Source: Heliocidaris tuberculata
Lineage: Eukaryota; Echinodermata; Echinoidea; Camarodonta; Echinometridae
NCBI GenBank assembly: GCA_025618425.1
Contig: CM046847.1
Span: 7,367,033-7,431,032 of the forward strand
DNA length: 64,000 nucleotides
Direction of reading: 5' to 3'
The notes under the pieces are model-generated. The model did no database searches. It saw nothing but the letters and a program-made list of their open reading frames with translations, and had not been told where the DNA came from. The position numbers were made by a program, and so were the translations under genes. The stretch's first letter is position 1. Each line of letters starts with the position of its first letter. This document shows positions 1-33,900 of the stretch, one piece after another.

Positions 1-1079
1 GTCTATTTAGGTTTCTTAGCAGGAATTTAATAACCTTTTTTCCAAATTGAGTGAAATACATACTTGCAGCATCCCAGCTGGTGGTTTGGGAGGATCACAG
101 AATTTTCAGATTAACACGCACATCAATTACCTTTGTTGGTACCCTTGTCTGGAAGATTTTACTCTAGCCATTGTTTTTCTAAAGTACCCTTTAGACATGA
201 GTAATTATGCACTGGGTGAAAAGGCAAATAGCGCTCTGAATAAGCCAGTTCGTAATTAACATGATACAAATGACCCCAAAATGACCCAAATTTGTATGTG
301 CATGCGCATCTGTTCCGGTGGACACGCTACTTGTGAAATAACTAAAATCATACTGGTGCGCGCATTATGGTGCGCACACTTTGAAAGCGTATAAAGGTCA
401 ATCGTACGTGGTAAAAATGACCTTTATCTGCGCAATTGTAATTACAAAACTGCTTATTCGCAGTCACCCCCTCATTTTAACCATAATTTCTTTAAAAGTT
501 ATAGAATCCCTCTTTTATTTTTGGAAATTTCTGTCTAATGGTCCCTGACTTAAACGCTGTCTTTATCCTCAATACATTGCATCATTTCAGCAATAGTCTG
601 GGAGTCATTTTTGCTACTTTTTTAATGGCACAAAAATTGCAGGTTCACATCATGCTGGTGTGATTTTGTAACTTGTTACATGCCTTCATATTTAAATCAT
701 TCTTTTTTAGTGCAATATATAGTCTTCTCCTATAGTTCAATACATAGGTTTCCCTTTGGCCATTTTCTTTATTTATTTAAACTCTATGCATGTTGTGCAT
801 ATCAAAGTTGCCCTTTGCACCCTCTAGTGTTGGAGGTTTGTCCAACATAGCAGCAATGATTGCATCCAAAAAAAGAGATTGACAAAAATTATATTTCAAT
901 CTGCTGGATGAATGAGAAACTCATCCTTTATGTAGACTGGAACTTGCTCTAATCAATACAGGAGCTTGATATGATCATCGACCCAGTGTGTCTACTTTAG
1001 ACACTCATGTTTTTTTTGTTTTCTTAATAATTATTTACAAAAATCTGAAATATCATTTTGAATGTTCAAATCTATGCAG
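1..1079. other. DNAAF9 intron at the left edge; no exon seen
   Basis: I see no exon here that fits phase and splice sites. Positions about 247-460 hold an interspersed repeat (TTCGTAATTA..., GTGCGCACACTTTGAAAGCG..., AAAGGTCAAT...). Related copies lie inverted at about 32990-33160 and at about 59910-60030. The remainder is AT-rich unique-looking intron. Confidence 0.6.
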
Positions 1080-22971
<21,892 letters not shown>

Positions 22972-25440
22972 ATAAGGACCGTGCTGTTGGGCATCCTTGG
23001 AACCTGTTGTTTTCTATACATTCTGTCAAAAAATAAATATACTCTCCCATTTTCGATGTTAGAAATGCTTTGTATGGTACTCTCTTGCAGAGTACGCATA
23101 TGATATACCAAGGTTTTAGAATTGTAACGAATAGTATTATACTCCTCTTTATTTCTAAAGTTAGCCCTCCATATTATAGGTAGAAAGTAAAGGTAGTATC
23201 ATATCTGAATTAAAGAGCAGGAACCATTGAGTATTATGAACTTGTGGTGTTACTGCAAGGTCTAGTCAGGACTTTGGGCAATAAAAAAATTGGTAAAAGA
23301 AAAAGAAGAGAGAAACACAGTCTGTCTTTTGAGTGACAAATACAACAATGTCCCATCCCCAGTTTTGTACACTGAAATAAATTCAGAAAGTTGCTTGAGG
23401 TGTGTTTAGATGATTCACTCAAAGAAACATAAAATAATTTTTGCTGTTGGATTTCTTAACAACTGCCATTTAGAATATGGAGCCTTTCAAGTGTATACAA
23501 GCACATATTAATTTTATGCAAATGATTTGCACTTTGTTCTTATTGCACAAAATCTTGCACACCTGAATGGCAAAATATTTTTTTCCACATTAGATTTCAT
23601 CTAATCTTAATTACACATTTCTGTTGATTGGAAATCCTTAGAATTTGAAGTTCATTCTTGAAGGCTAGAGGACCACATTTCAACAGTAGTACTGTGATAG
23701 ATACTTGTCATATTAAAGCGAGGTAGTATTGTGACTAAGAGTATTGATAATTGATAATTAATGGCCAAAGCAAGACTGTTTCTACATGCATAAAAATTAA
23801 TTTACGTCAATGAGAAGTCCAACTTTTGTTTTCAGTATCTGGTAGGATGACAACTGTAGTACTTTGGCATGCCTAAGACATGTATTTTGCATTTACATGG
23901 CAGATAAAACTAAAAATGAAAAAAAAAAGGGAAAAAGAGAAAAGGTAAGCCCATGGTATGTTAAAATGGACAACAGGCTTTTGCATGTGCAAGGTGGATG
24001 CATACTTATTTATCCATTAAACTTCAGCAAGACAAGGTCTGAAATGTCAGTTAAGCATGTTTTCATTTAGTATTGACTTTTAAAAAGTGTGGCCATGAAT
24101 ATATTAAATTGTTGAAATGTGTACTGGGTTTGCTTAAAGAAATCTAAGTACAATCAAAATTATCATTAAAAATCTGAAATATTCAATACCGTATCTGTAG
24201 AGAAACCAAACTTGCCACTTGGCAAGATTGTGAATATGTAAGTGTTGTTTTATTCAAAAGTGCATTTACTTTCACAGATGAACATTGATTTCTGAAGAAA
24301 ATGAAACCATGATAAAACAATCAAAATACTTTTTCAAACACTGCATTTTCATGAGAGTCCAAAAGTATGCTGAAGTATGCGAGTGATGTGCAGATGCATT
24401 AAAAAAAGTTTCCATCGGGTGAAAATAAAGAAAGTAAAATAGTAAAGTTAGGCTGAGGAAAGCTATTCAGTGATGGCTTTGGCAAACTCACTGAAATTCT
24501 GCAATGTTGAGTTGCTTTATTTGATATCATCAATCTTTTCTTTCAAGTTGTCTCCATTGAAAACCTGTCTCCATTTTTTCTTTCTTGATTGTTCTTTTTT
24601 TAAAGGGGGATAGGGGGCAGGGGAATTGGCTGACAAGTCACCATATGATGTGTTGGTTTTCTCTCATCACTTGTAGGCATTCCCGAGTGCATTGTTATTT
24701 AACAGTGATGCATTTATGTCTGTGTGTATATACATCCAAGGTGTTTATTGAATGGAGTTTAAGATCGAGATGTTAGAGAAATTGCAGCCCTGAAAAAAAG
24801 AATGGAGGCTGATTTAGATGAGCTGAAATCAGTATCCTTTTAGCTTCATTGCAGAGAGAGTAATTCTTGGAAGTTTATGACTGATGTAAGAAAAGATAGA
24901 AAATTAGTTGTAGATGTATATTACATTAGATGTGCTATATGTTTTCATAAGTATACATTGCTTAGAAGTTGTACATAAGTTTTTGGCAAACCTTCCTGCC
25001 ACTGTTGTGTTCTTTGACTCTATTTGTATAGTATATATTTATATTTTGAGCTTTTGTATTCTGTTTAGTTGTTTTGAAGAGGATGAAAAGAAAAACTGAA
25101 ATGAGGTGTCATATTGTCTGTTGAGAGCCAGAAGGGCATTAACCTGGTTTAACTGAATGCCCTTTTGGCTCTAAGTAGACGATATTTCTGTGTGTATCCA
25201 CTCCAATAAAAGACCAAATAAGACTGCCTTCAGTTGCTTTATGATCCGTCCAAAAGTACCCTTTAAAGTGTAATTCTCTCAAGATTAAGGAACCTTGAGT
25301 ATCACAGATGCCTTTTTTCCCTGTGTAATTTACAGCTGCTTTTTCCTGGACATGAAAAATGTTTCAAAGCATAAGCTTTGTTGAAAATGTTTCAGGGTAC
25401 ACTAATGTTTGATGTGCTTTGCCAATAAATTGTTCAAAAA
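22972..25440 (+). other. DNAAF9 3' untranslated region or 3' flank
   Basis: There is no coding segment that I can support. AATAAA motifs occur near 23031, 25205 and 25423. The last is followed by a GT-rich stretch (TTTGTGCCATTGTGAGTTTT) typical of a cleavage downstream element, so a long 3' untranslated region ending near 25440 is plausible. It contains the hairpin at 25116-25180. Confidence 0.45.
25116..25180. ncRNA. miRNA-precursor-like hairpin
   Basis: The left arm (25116-25140) and right arm (25156-25180) pair over 25 positions. Core arm words are GAGCCAGAAGGGCATT on the left and AATGCCCTTTTGGCTC on the right. Counting G-U pairs as allowed, I see one mismatch. The 15-nt loop is AACCTGGTTTAACTG. 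The size, single small loop and near-perfect stem fit an animal pre-miRNA; they would also fit a very short foldback MITE. Both strands could fold. No reading frame. Confidence 0.4.
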
Positions 25441-25816
25441 GAAATTTGTGCCATTGTGAGTTTTCCTTTACAAAGGAAGAGAAGCTGTAAATCTGTAGAT
25501 GTGAGAGTGATGTGCCTATTGGCGTTTGAAAGTTTATGGAAATGAATAAGTGTAGTCCCTTTCTGTAGGTAGTAATGTTGATTGGAAATCAAAATAAATC
25601 AGAGATAGAAATCAGAATTGCAGTAAGTGGAGAAATATGATACATTCCCCTTAACCTTTATTCCAGGAATATGGAACTAAATTTACAGCATGGCTTGTAT
25701 GTTCTCACATAAATCATCTCATCTTCAGATATCTCTTTCTGTCTGTCTCATTCTATCTTTCTCTCTCTATCTCTCTCTCCTCCTCTGTCCCCCTCTCTCT
25801 TGATTTATTCTGTTAA

Positions 25817-26223
25817 CCCTTTCAGGACAGGAATTATTTAAGGGATAAATTGATCACATTTTTTCTTCAAATTGGCAAAAATAATATTTTTCTTTTAGTT
25901 CTACATGGTTCTAATAAGGTGTAATGTCTTTGAAAACAATATATATGGTTAAGAATTTTGTTGAAAAGTTGAAAAAAATGCCAATTTTGATGAAAAATAA
26001 TGATTTTGAACCTCTCAATGTGTTGCCAATTTAAGGATCTCAAAGTTTATTCTCATTTTTAAAATTCCTGGCATCAAACGCAATATGGTCATGCAATAAA
26101 AATGGACATAGTGTGTGTAGAAAATTTTGCTCTTTCTCCTCATGCATCTGGTATATTTTTTAGAGCTCTGAATCAAAAGTTATTGAGCCAAACCACAAAA
26201 TGTGGACAATTGTCTTGAAAAGG
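25817..26223 (+). mobile_element. 407-bp MITE with TTAA target duplication, copy 1
   Basis: The element starts CCCTTTCAGGACA and is flanked by TTAA at 25813-25816 and 26224-26227. A second region (29530-29630) repeats the CT-rich left flank (GATTTATTCTGTTAA) and the right flank (TTAATGG...CTGGAGCTT) with a single TTAA at 29613-29616 and no element, so it is a natural empty site. TTAA duplication and CCCT ends are the pattern of the piggyBac superfamily. No coding capacity, so non-autonomous. Confidence 0.85.
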
Positions 26224-26353
26224 TTAATGGCATCTGGAGCTTAAAGGGTACCAATCATCACAGTGGTTCATTCACTCAACTCCCAGTCAGAGGTCCAAGC
26301 ATGGATATATCCGTGGTCCAAGGCAGCATGGCTTGTATATTCTTACATAATAT

Positions 26354-26530
26354 ACAAATATACAGGGCCCGAGGAAATCTAGTGCGATCTATGGGGTCGG
26401 TCGAAGTGACTACAGTCGTCTATTTCCTCGAGGGGCGAGAGCCCCGAGAGAAATAGACGATTGACTGTAGTCGCTGAGACCGACCCCATAGATCGCACTA
26501 GATTTCCGAATAAAGGCCCTGTATATTTGT
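26354..26530. mobile_element. palindromic foldback element, about 177 bp
   Basis: The arms ACAAATATACAGGGCC and GGCCCTGTATATTTGT close an almost perfect palindrome. Inside, GAAATCTAGTGCGATCTATG pairs with CATAGATCGCACTAGATTTC, and GACTACAGTCG pairs with CGACTACAGTC on the other strand. A partial relative (GCTGAGCCTGAGACCGACCC, then TTCAGAATAAAGGCCCTTA) lies at about 26690-26755. Confidence 0.8.
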
Positions 26531-26879
26531 TTTATATCCCTCATCAACAATTAAATATATTTGGATTTAACTTTGATCTAGATATGGAAAATTAATGTTA
26601 GATGGTATAAATCTCGCGTTGTTAAATCTATATACGGTTAGAGCAAAACACAGTGGACGCTAACTAACTTAGAATAGATTGACGCGATTGATAGTCGCTG
26701 AGCCTGAGACCGACCCGGCGTAGATCGAAGTAAATTTCAGAATAAAGGCCCTTACATAAGTTTCTTTTATAGGCCTCTAACTTTTAGGACTAGGTTGTCT
26801 ATAACATCAAGTTAATTTTAATCCTGTTATAAAGTGTTAAAGGGTAGTACTAGATCTAGATCTAGAGTAAAGGCTCTGG

Positions 26880-27770
26880 TGTGCGGCCGCTTAAAGGGAA
26901 TTTGCTGATTTATCAATCAAAGACTCGCACATAATTCAGTACAATAAATTCATAGTCCAAATACTTGCTTACTAAAGTAAATAGAAGGCAAAATTAAAAT
27001 TATTGACCAATAACGTGGTCAGTAGTGTCCATTTTTCAAAACGGTGCTAGGGGTCCTGTGTGCGGCCGCCTCTACCCCTGTGAGCAGCCGCCCATGATAT
27101 GTCGGGCATTCAGCATCATATTTGTGACTAAGTGAAAGAAAATTAATATCACATTTCATACATTACATTCCAATACTTTATAAAAATTAATAATATTCTG
27201 TTGAAACCCATAAAATCTGTCAAACATGATGATCTATCAAACGCCATGACCAAAAAATGAAAGCAGACTACAATTTCCTACAAAAACCTGCATTTTGTAC
27301 ACGTTTTACACAGGGTGGCTGCTCACCAGACCCACTCAGAAAAATGGCACTGGTGAGTGGCCACCCCCATGCAGCTTTCCCTGTGGTAGTGTAAATAAAA
27401 ATTTCTGAAGCAAAACATGGACCATCAACTTCATTCTCTTAAATAAACATCAAATTACACATCAAATTGAACAAATAAAGTTTAAGTATTGGTTTAAGTA
27501 TGTCAGTCTCTTAACTTAAAAGTTAAGAAACTGCAATTTTTTTGTCGATGACTGGTGGCGTACATTTCTCATGATGTTGAGCGAGATTCAGGATACTTAC
27601 TGCTTTGGCTGAGTATGTTTTTTGGTGCAATAGAACCTACCTGAGACTGTCCAGGGTAATTTTTGAAGGGATATCAAATTTTTTTTTTTTTATTTTCATT
27701 TTTTATTCACCGCCGGCTGCTCACAGGGGACCGGCCGCCCACAGGAGCACATACTCTATACCGTAACGTA
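26880..27770. repeat. GC-rich GCGGCCGC and CTGCTCACAGG motif region
   Basis: GTGCGGCCGC words at 26880 and 27059 and CACCGCCGGCTGCTCACAGG plus GGCCGCCCACAGG near 27708-27745 are scattered in AT-rich DNA. CTGTGAGCAGCCGCC near 27078 is inverted relative to the last pair. This looks like the ends of one old inverted-repeat element or several nested ones. I cannot fix its borders. Confidence 0.35.
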
Positions 27771-28360
27771 ATCGGTGAAATTCCGAAAGTGAAAAGTATA
27801 GATCTGGACTAGATCTATGGCTAGTTATGAACTGCACAGGCACAGTTAGATTAAATAAATAAAAAATAATTTAATACTAGGCTAGGCTAGGCCTAAGTTA
27901 GTCTTCGGGTCGGCTAGTATTTAATTAATGTTAGAGTCTGGTAGGCTAACGTTAAATAGATCTATATTTAGGTCTAACTTTGTTACTAGGTCTAGGCCTA
28001 AATAAAAAGTAACACAGAACAGTATTAACAAACAGTTAAAAAGGGTCAAACGACATAATTATTTATGACAGTTTACACTCAAATGAAATTTTACCTGATA
28101 TAACCGAACACGGTAGATAAAGTTTACCTGATAACTGAATATAGGCTACTTCATTTGTTTCCAATCCTGGTTTGTTTTTGGTCCTCGTCAATTAAAATCA
28201 TTTTTTTTTTCCTTTCAACGGACACTAGGCTAGACATAGGTCGCCATGTTTTGATTTCGACTGATGACGTGCGCGTTACGACGCGCATTATAGCTAGTAC
28301 GATTGCGCATGTTGAGAAACAGCTGATCTAGATCTACTGACCTACATCCAATTACATTTA

Positions 28361-29009
28361 TGATGGGGTGACCATATTTCGCGCACATTTTAAAAATTTC
28401 TAGGAATGTGAAATTCCATCTGTAATTTCTCATATTCTACAGTAATTTATTCAAAACGATTCATACCAAAAGGAAAGCTAAATATTAGTCTGCAAATGTG
28501 TCCAAGAAGGAAGCTGATCGACTAAGAATTTCGGAGATATCCCGATTTCAAAATTCGATGTCGGATCGCTACGCGCATGGAACTGAAAATGGGTCATGAA
28601 AACAGCGAGACCTTATTTCACGCACGCGAGTTTGCATCTACTTAATCCAACATAACAATCCATCAAAGGTAAGTTATTTACATCATTTGCAAGGCAATTT
28701 TATCATACAATCATTTGGTATCATGCTTTACTTACAAGTTTGATGACATCTTCTCTCAAAATGACGATTTCTAGACCCTTGTCGGTACTTCATATTTTCG
28801 GAAACGGACGCAAAAAAGTAGCAAATTTTGCCGATGTTTCGTCAATATCTTCAAAACTTCTCACCCAATTTGAAAGAAAATTTTGTCTCTAGGTAATTTT
28901 AGGTTCCTCTATCGATTGGTGCTATCAGATTTTCGAAATTCTTTCTAGTTTTTGAGATATTACCCTGTGCGCGAACTTAGGACACGCGCGAAATATGGTC
29001 ACACCACCA
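28361..29009. mobile_element. 649-bp inverted-repeat element flanked by TA
   Basis: The left end TGATGGGGTGACCATATTTC and the right end GAAATATGGTCACACCACCA are inverted copies, each followed or preceded by CGCGC, with TA on both outer sides (28359-28360 and 29010-29011). This fits the Tc1/mariner type of target duplication. No coding frame of transposase type is seen. Confidence 0.65.
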
Positions 29010-30392
29010 TACATAACCAACACGTCGTGTGTCCGGACAGGTCACTTTTAAACAGTAAATCGAACACAATTTCATGCAAATTGTCAAGAATCTTTGACAA
29101 GATAGGTTGACAGAATTATTCACTGCAAATATTTACTGGGCTTAGTGTTACTTCATGCATATTTTGCAAAAAATCTATTTTTTGTTCAGTGTCCGCCCCC
29201 AACCCCCTCACTTTTCTTTATATGGATTTATGAAAATTCTCGGGCTCGGCGTAGTTTCACTGGTGCCCGCGCCGTCCCATCGCGGGAGTTACCCGAGGGA
29301 GACTACTGGCTGCTCGCCGTACGCGTCAAGAGAAATGATTCTAGGGAGCAAGGGGCAGTCGGAGGCATGATAGTAAAAAAACTATCATACTCTGAAAAGT
29401 TTGACGTCACTAAACCTATTTTTCTCCCGAAGTAATTTCTTTTTCTGGTAGAATTATGATTAATCACATGAAGTGCTCTCGACCAATCCAAGAGCAAGAA
29501 ATTTTTAATGAGGGATATAAATCATTTTATCTCCAGATATCTCTTTCTGTCTATCTCGTTCTATCTCTCTTTATCTCTCCTCCTCTGTCCCTCTCTCTCT
29601 TGATTTATTCTGTTAATGGTAGCTGGAGCTTCAGCCTGGTAATTATTTCCAAAGCACTCTGGAAGTGCATAGGGATATGCACTATACAAAAACAGAATAC
29701 ATTATCAATGTTGCCACCTATGAAAAGTGACAAAAAAAACTCATCAAAATATTTAGAACACCCGATATAAATGAACACCTTTGATTCTGATTTGCTCATC
29801 AATTCAACATTTGCAAAATTTGTATTCATGTGTTGCTAAAATTGGACATCATGATTGTGCATGGCCTAGGCCTACTTATATTTTGGCAATACCTTACTTA
29901 ATTCAACAAGAAGTTAGGGTTATAAAGAACTAGATATTGAACATTAAATTAGTTCATTATGCCCATGTTCTGATGATTTTGACCAGTACTGTATATTACA
30001 TTAAGAGGCATATTAAACAGAGTATTAATTAAAAAAGGTAAAAGTGCATTGGGAAAAGAATTTCCATGCATGATGCTATTGGCTTGGGAATTTCTTGTGA
30101 ATTTCTTTCAAATGAAATACATGTATTTCCATTTCATCACCTTTGGAAGTAAAACAAGAATGTACCGGTACTTCATGCAGAAAATTATCACAGAAAAAAA
30201 CTCAACTGTAGTACAGAATTTTAAAAATTGGGGCAAATTCTCTTTTTGAATAAAAATTTTGAAAATCAGTCTAGGCATAAAATAACAACCAAACAACAAC
30301 AATACCATTCTCCCCCCCCCCTATTTTTTCCATAACTCTGATGAAAACAAAAAGAACAAAAATACATTTACACATAAGTTCCTTTGATAACC
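29010..30392. other. intergenic DNA between convergent genes
   Basis: 29250-29350 is GC-rich (CGGGAGTTACCCGAGGGAG) but has no recognisable product. 29530-29620 is the CT-rich duplicate of 25720-25815 that holds the empty TTAA site. The rest is AT-rich and unremarkable. Confidence 0.5.
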
Positions 30393-30936
30393 TTTTATTC
30401 AAATTCCATTTTTACATGAAATAAGTTATTTTTTTCTTTGTTTGAGAAAACCACATGACAAATTTGGAGAATGTCGACGTTTATTTGCAAAACTTCGTAG
30501 AATTAAATGTTCAATTGAGCAGGCTCAAAGGATGAAATGGGGGTGTCTATTAAATATATAAATCTCTCTCCATTCTGCAAAACACAACAGCACATCAGTT
30601 CAATTGGTACATGTTGATTTACAAGACAGTCCAGATGTGAATGTCGAAGAGCAGTCACAAGTAATGGCGCTGTTTGAAAGTTGACTTCGTGGAATGCAAA
30701 GAGACGAGTTTAAATATGACAATATCCTCACTCCTGACACTCCAAACACCTGCTGCCATCTCTATGGGGATAGTATTGGCCATGATGCATGATGGTGGGG
30801 GATGTAGCATCGCTCGTGAAGTCATGTTGCCATGGCAATTAAGGATGTTATAACTAATCAATGACATCATTTTATGACGGGGGGTTCCCCTAGAAGCTAC
30901 TTGTGACTGCTGGTCAACACTGAGAACTAAGATGCT

Positions 30937-33900
30937 CTAGTCAAAAATACTGCCTTCTCCACCTGTGAAACAAATCACAAAATAAATAGGACTCTTTTAC
31001 AAATGGCAGTTTCATATATATGAAAAAAAATATCAAATTTCCAGATATAATCATATAACATGTAACAAAATACTGTCCCCAGTTTTATGTTTTATGCAAC
31101 GACCCATTGCATAAAACATGCAACGGCCTATCGCATAAAACATGCGTTTAATCACAACTCCTAAAAGTCTAATGCAAGTCCTTAATGCCCACTTCTGATT
31201 GGCTGAAAATAAAGTTGCGTTTGATTTTCCTGAGTTGCGTTCAAACGTAAGTTTTATGCAACGGGCCCAGTACACTGCAGATAGATGTATTACTAATTAA
31301 AAGCATTATCATTTTGATTTTGTCATAGGTACAATTTATTATCTAACACTTGGGGGCTATGATGATATCTATCCATATAAACAGTTTTTGACATAAAGAA
31401 AAGCAATAAAAACAAACACCAGGTGGAACGTTTCTCTAAAAAATTTAATGTACCAGTAGGTAATTTTGTCGCTTCCTCAAAGTGTGTTCACAGAACACCA
31501 TAAAAAAAAAAAAAAGAAGATATACAAAGGAGGCCAAATGTTCCTTAACAAACTAAATAAAGATAATCATTTTGCCTGAAATTTATATGATTTTTCAAGC
31601 AGTTTACTTTAAAGTAGATTTTGCACAATTAAATATTTTTTTACTATAATAATAATTTTCAACTATAAAATTAATCAATACTTTAAGCCCACTGCACACT
31701 ATAAGATCAGTCTGCGATCTGATTTCAAAAGAAAATGTGATATCATGTGATGCAAGCATTTAAACACATAAAATATTTTTTGATTGAGGTTCTGAATAGT
31801 AATATAGATAGTAAAATTGAAAATACGGCCCATTGCGAGCTTTCTAGTCTGAGGACAGGCCAAATCGGCTCCCAGTCGTAGTGACGTCAGAGCAGTCCTA
31901 CGATTGTCTATGATTTGAAACTGATTTAGCCCTTATTCTGGGTATAAGACTGACAGTGCACAAAACCCTATGTTTAGTATTCACATCATTGTTCAGAACC
32001 TGAATCAGGTACCGATAGATTTCATTTGTTAAAATGCCCATATTAAATGCTATTGCGATTTATTTCCAAAATCGGATCGCAGTCGATCGTATAGTGTGCG
32101 GTGGGCTTTAAACTAAGTTTTTCTCCTACAATAAACAGGTTGTATGCCAACAATTTTTTTTTACAAGGATGAAAAAGCACATTTGACATAAATTTCCCTT
32201 AAGAATGACACAGTCATTGGAGTTAGGATGTTGACAAGAGATTTGTGAAAGAGGTGAATTTCACTATCTGTGTCCTACATTTAGAGTTTGCTGTCAAATT
32301 TTCATTTCAAATTTCAAATTTCAAAGTGCAAGCACAGGATGCAGTGGAATGTGCAACACAGCCAAGAAATGATATGTCTATTTTTTTAAATTCATTCATC
32401 CCATAATTCTCATGTTTAGTTTAGAAAAAGGATATTTGTATCAAATTAGAAAGCTTACTATGAAAAATGAAGGGCAAACGTGTATGAAAGTTAAGATGTA
32501 CATGTAATCACCCCTATCATAGGTGTATTCCATGATATACAGATGGAGAATTCTTTTTAGAAAGGAAATATATTACCTGCTGCTGTTGCCTGCTCAACCT
32601 TCTTTTCCTCCGCTTCTTTTGCCTTGGCCTTCATTTCAAGAATGTATGCCTCCTTCTTTTCTAATGTCTCTGCATGGGGGAGAAGAGAAGAAGAAAAAAA
32701 GATTAACAAATGTTTTTCTTTACAAGAACATGAAACTTTTGAACTATATCATTATGGAAGAATATGTGAAAATACATGTGTAATCCCATTGTCCAGTACA
32801 TTGCTCTTCCATTGTAAATGCTTTATACAGTGGAACCTCGTTACAGAGAACACTTTTATGACAAACTCTCGTTATAACAAGGTAATTTTCCTGGTCCCAC
32901 CTTTTATTTCATTGTTCTTTTAGTCCTGAAACAGCAAGGCTTCGATATAACAAGGAAATAAGCTAGTTTGTAATCAGAATTTGCACATGTTTGTACCGAG
33001 TACAATTGACCTTTAATATGCTTTCATTTTGTACGCACCATGATGCGTGCATCAATATGATTTTACATGTTGAACAAGTAGCGTGTCCACAAAAACAAAT
33101 GCGTATGTGCATACAAATTGGGGTCATTTGTACCATGTAGTAATTACGAACTGGCTAATCACTTAGTCCCAAGGAGTTTGTTATAATGAGGATCCACTGT
33201 ACTCAGAAATCTGTTGCATGTACATGTACAGATACATGTACTGGTATGTATTGTTGACAGAAGAAAGGGAATTATTACATGTACTTAAAGGTTAAAAGGA
33301 TGATATCCTTGGAGACATTAATTTTGTTCTAAAACTACTATATTACATTCAATCTCAGAATGCATTTTACTTTCCAAGTTATAATAATGCATCTGCACTG
33401 ATGTACATAATGCATGTAATTGAAATAGCATTCAACTTTTGTTCAATGCACAAAGTGAGTTGAAGTCTCCATGAACACTGAGAAAATGAAACATTTTGAT
33501 ATCTACATTGCAGATTCAGCCTCACTCTTTAATACAGGAGCTGTACAGTATACATTTTCTGTGAAATTGAACTTACTATTGTGCCTTGATCCATAGGCGA
33601 TGCCAACAAGCAAGGCAGAGTACCTTGCAAACTGCAACAAAGAAGATAGAGAATAAGAAAAAATTAGTCATCATGAAAGATGGAAGGCGTTAAGTATTCA
33701 ATTTGCTCCAAAAAAAAAGAAAATGTGCAGCAAACCAACATGTACTCATACAGGGCTATCTGTCAGTCATGGACCTGTATTCATAAATCATCATCATCAC
33801 CATTTATCAAAGTCAGCATTTTCTCTTTAACGAGGGGTTACTGACTATTGTCCTGTGATTACACTCCCTCCTTCCACTTCTTTGTCCCCAGCATCTTCCT

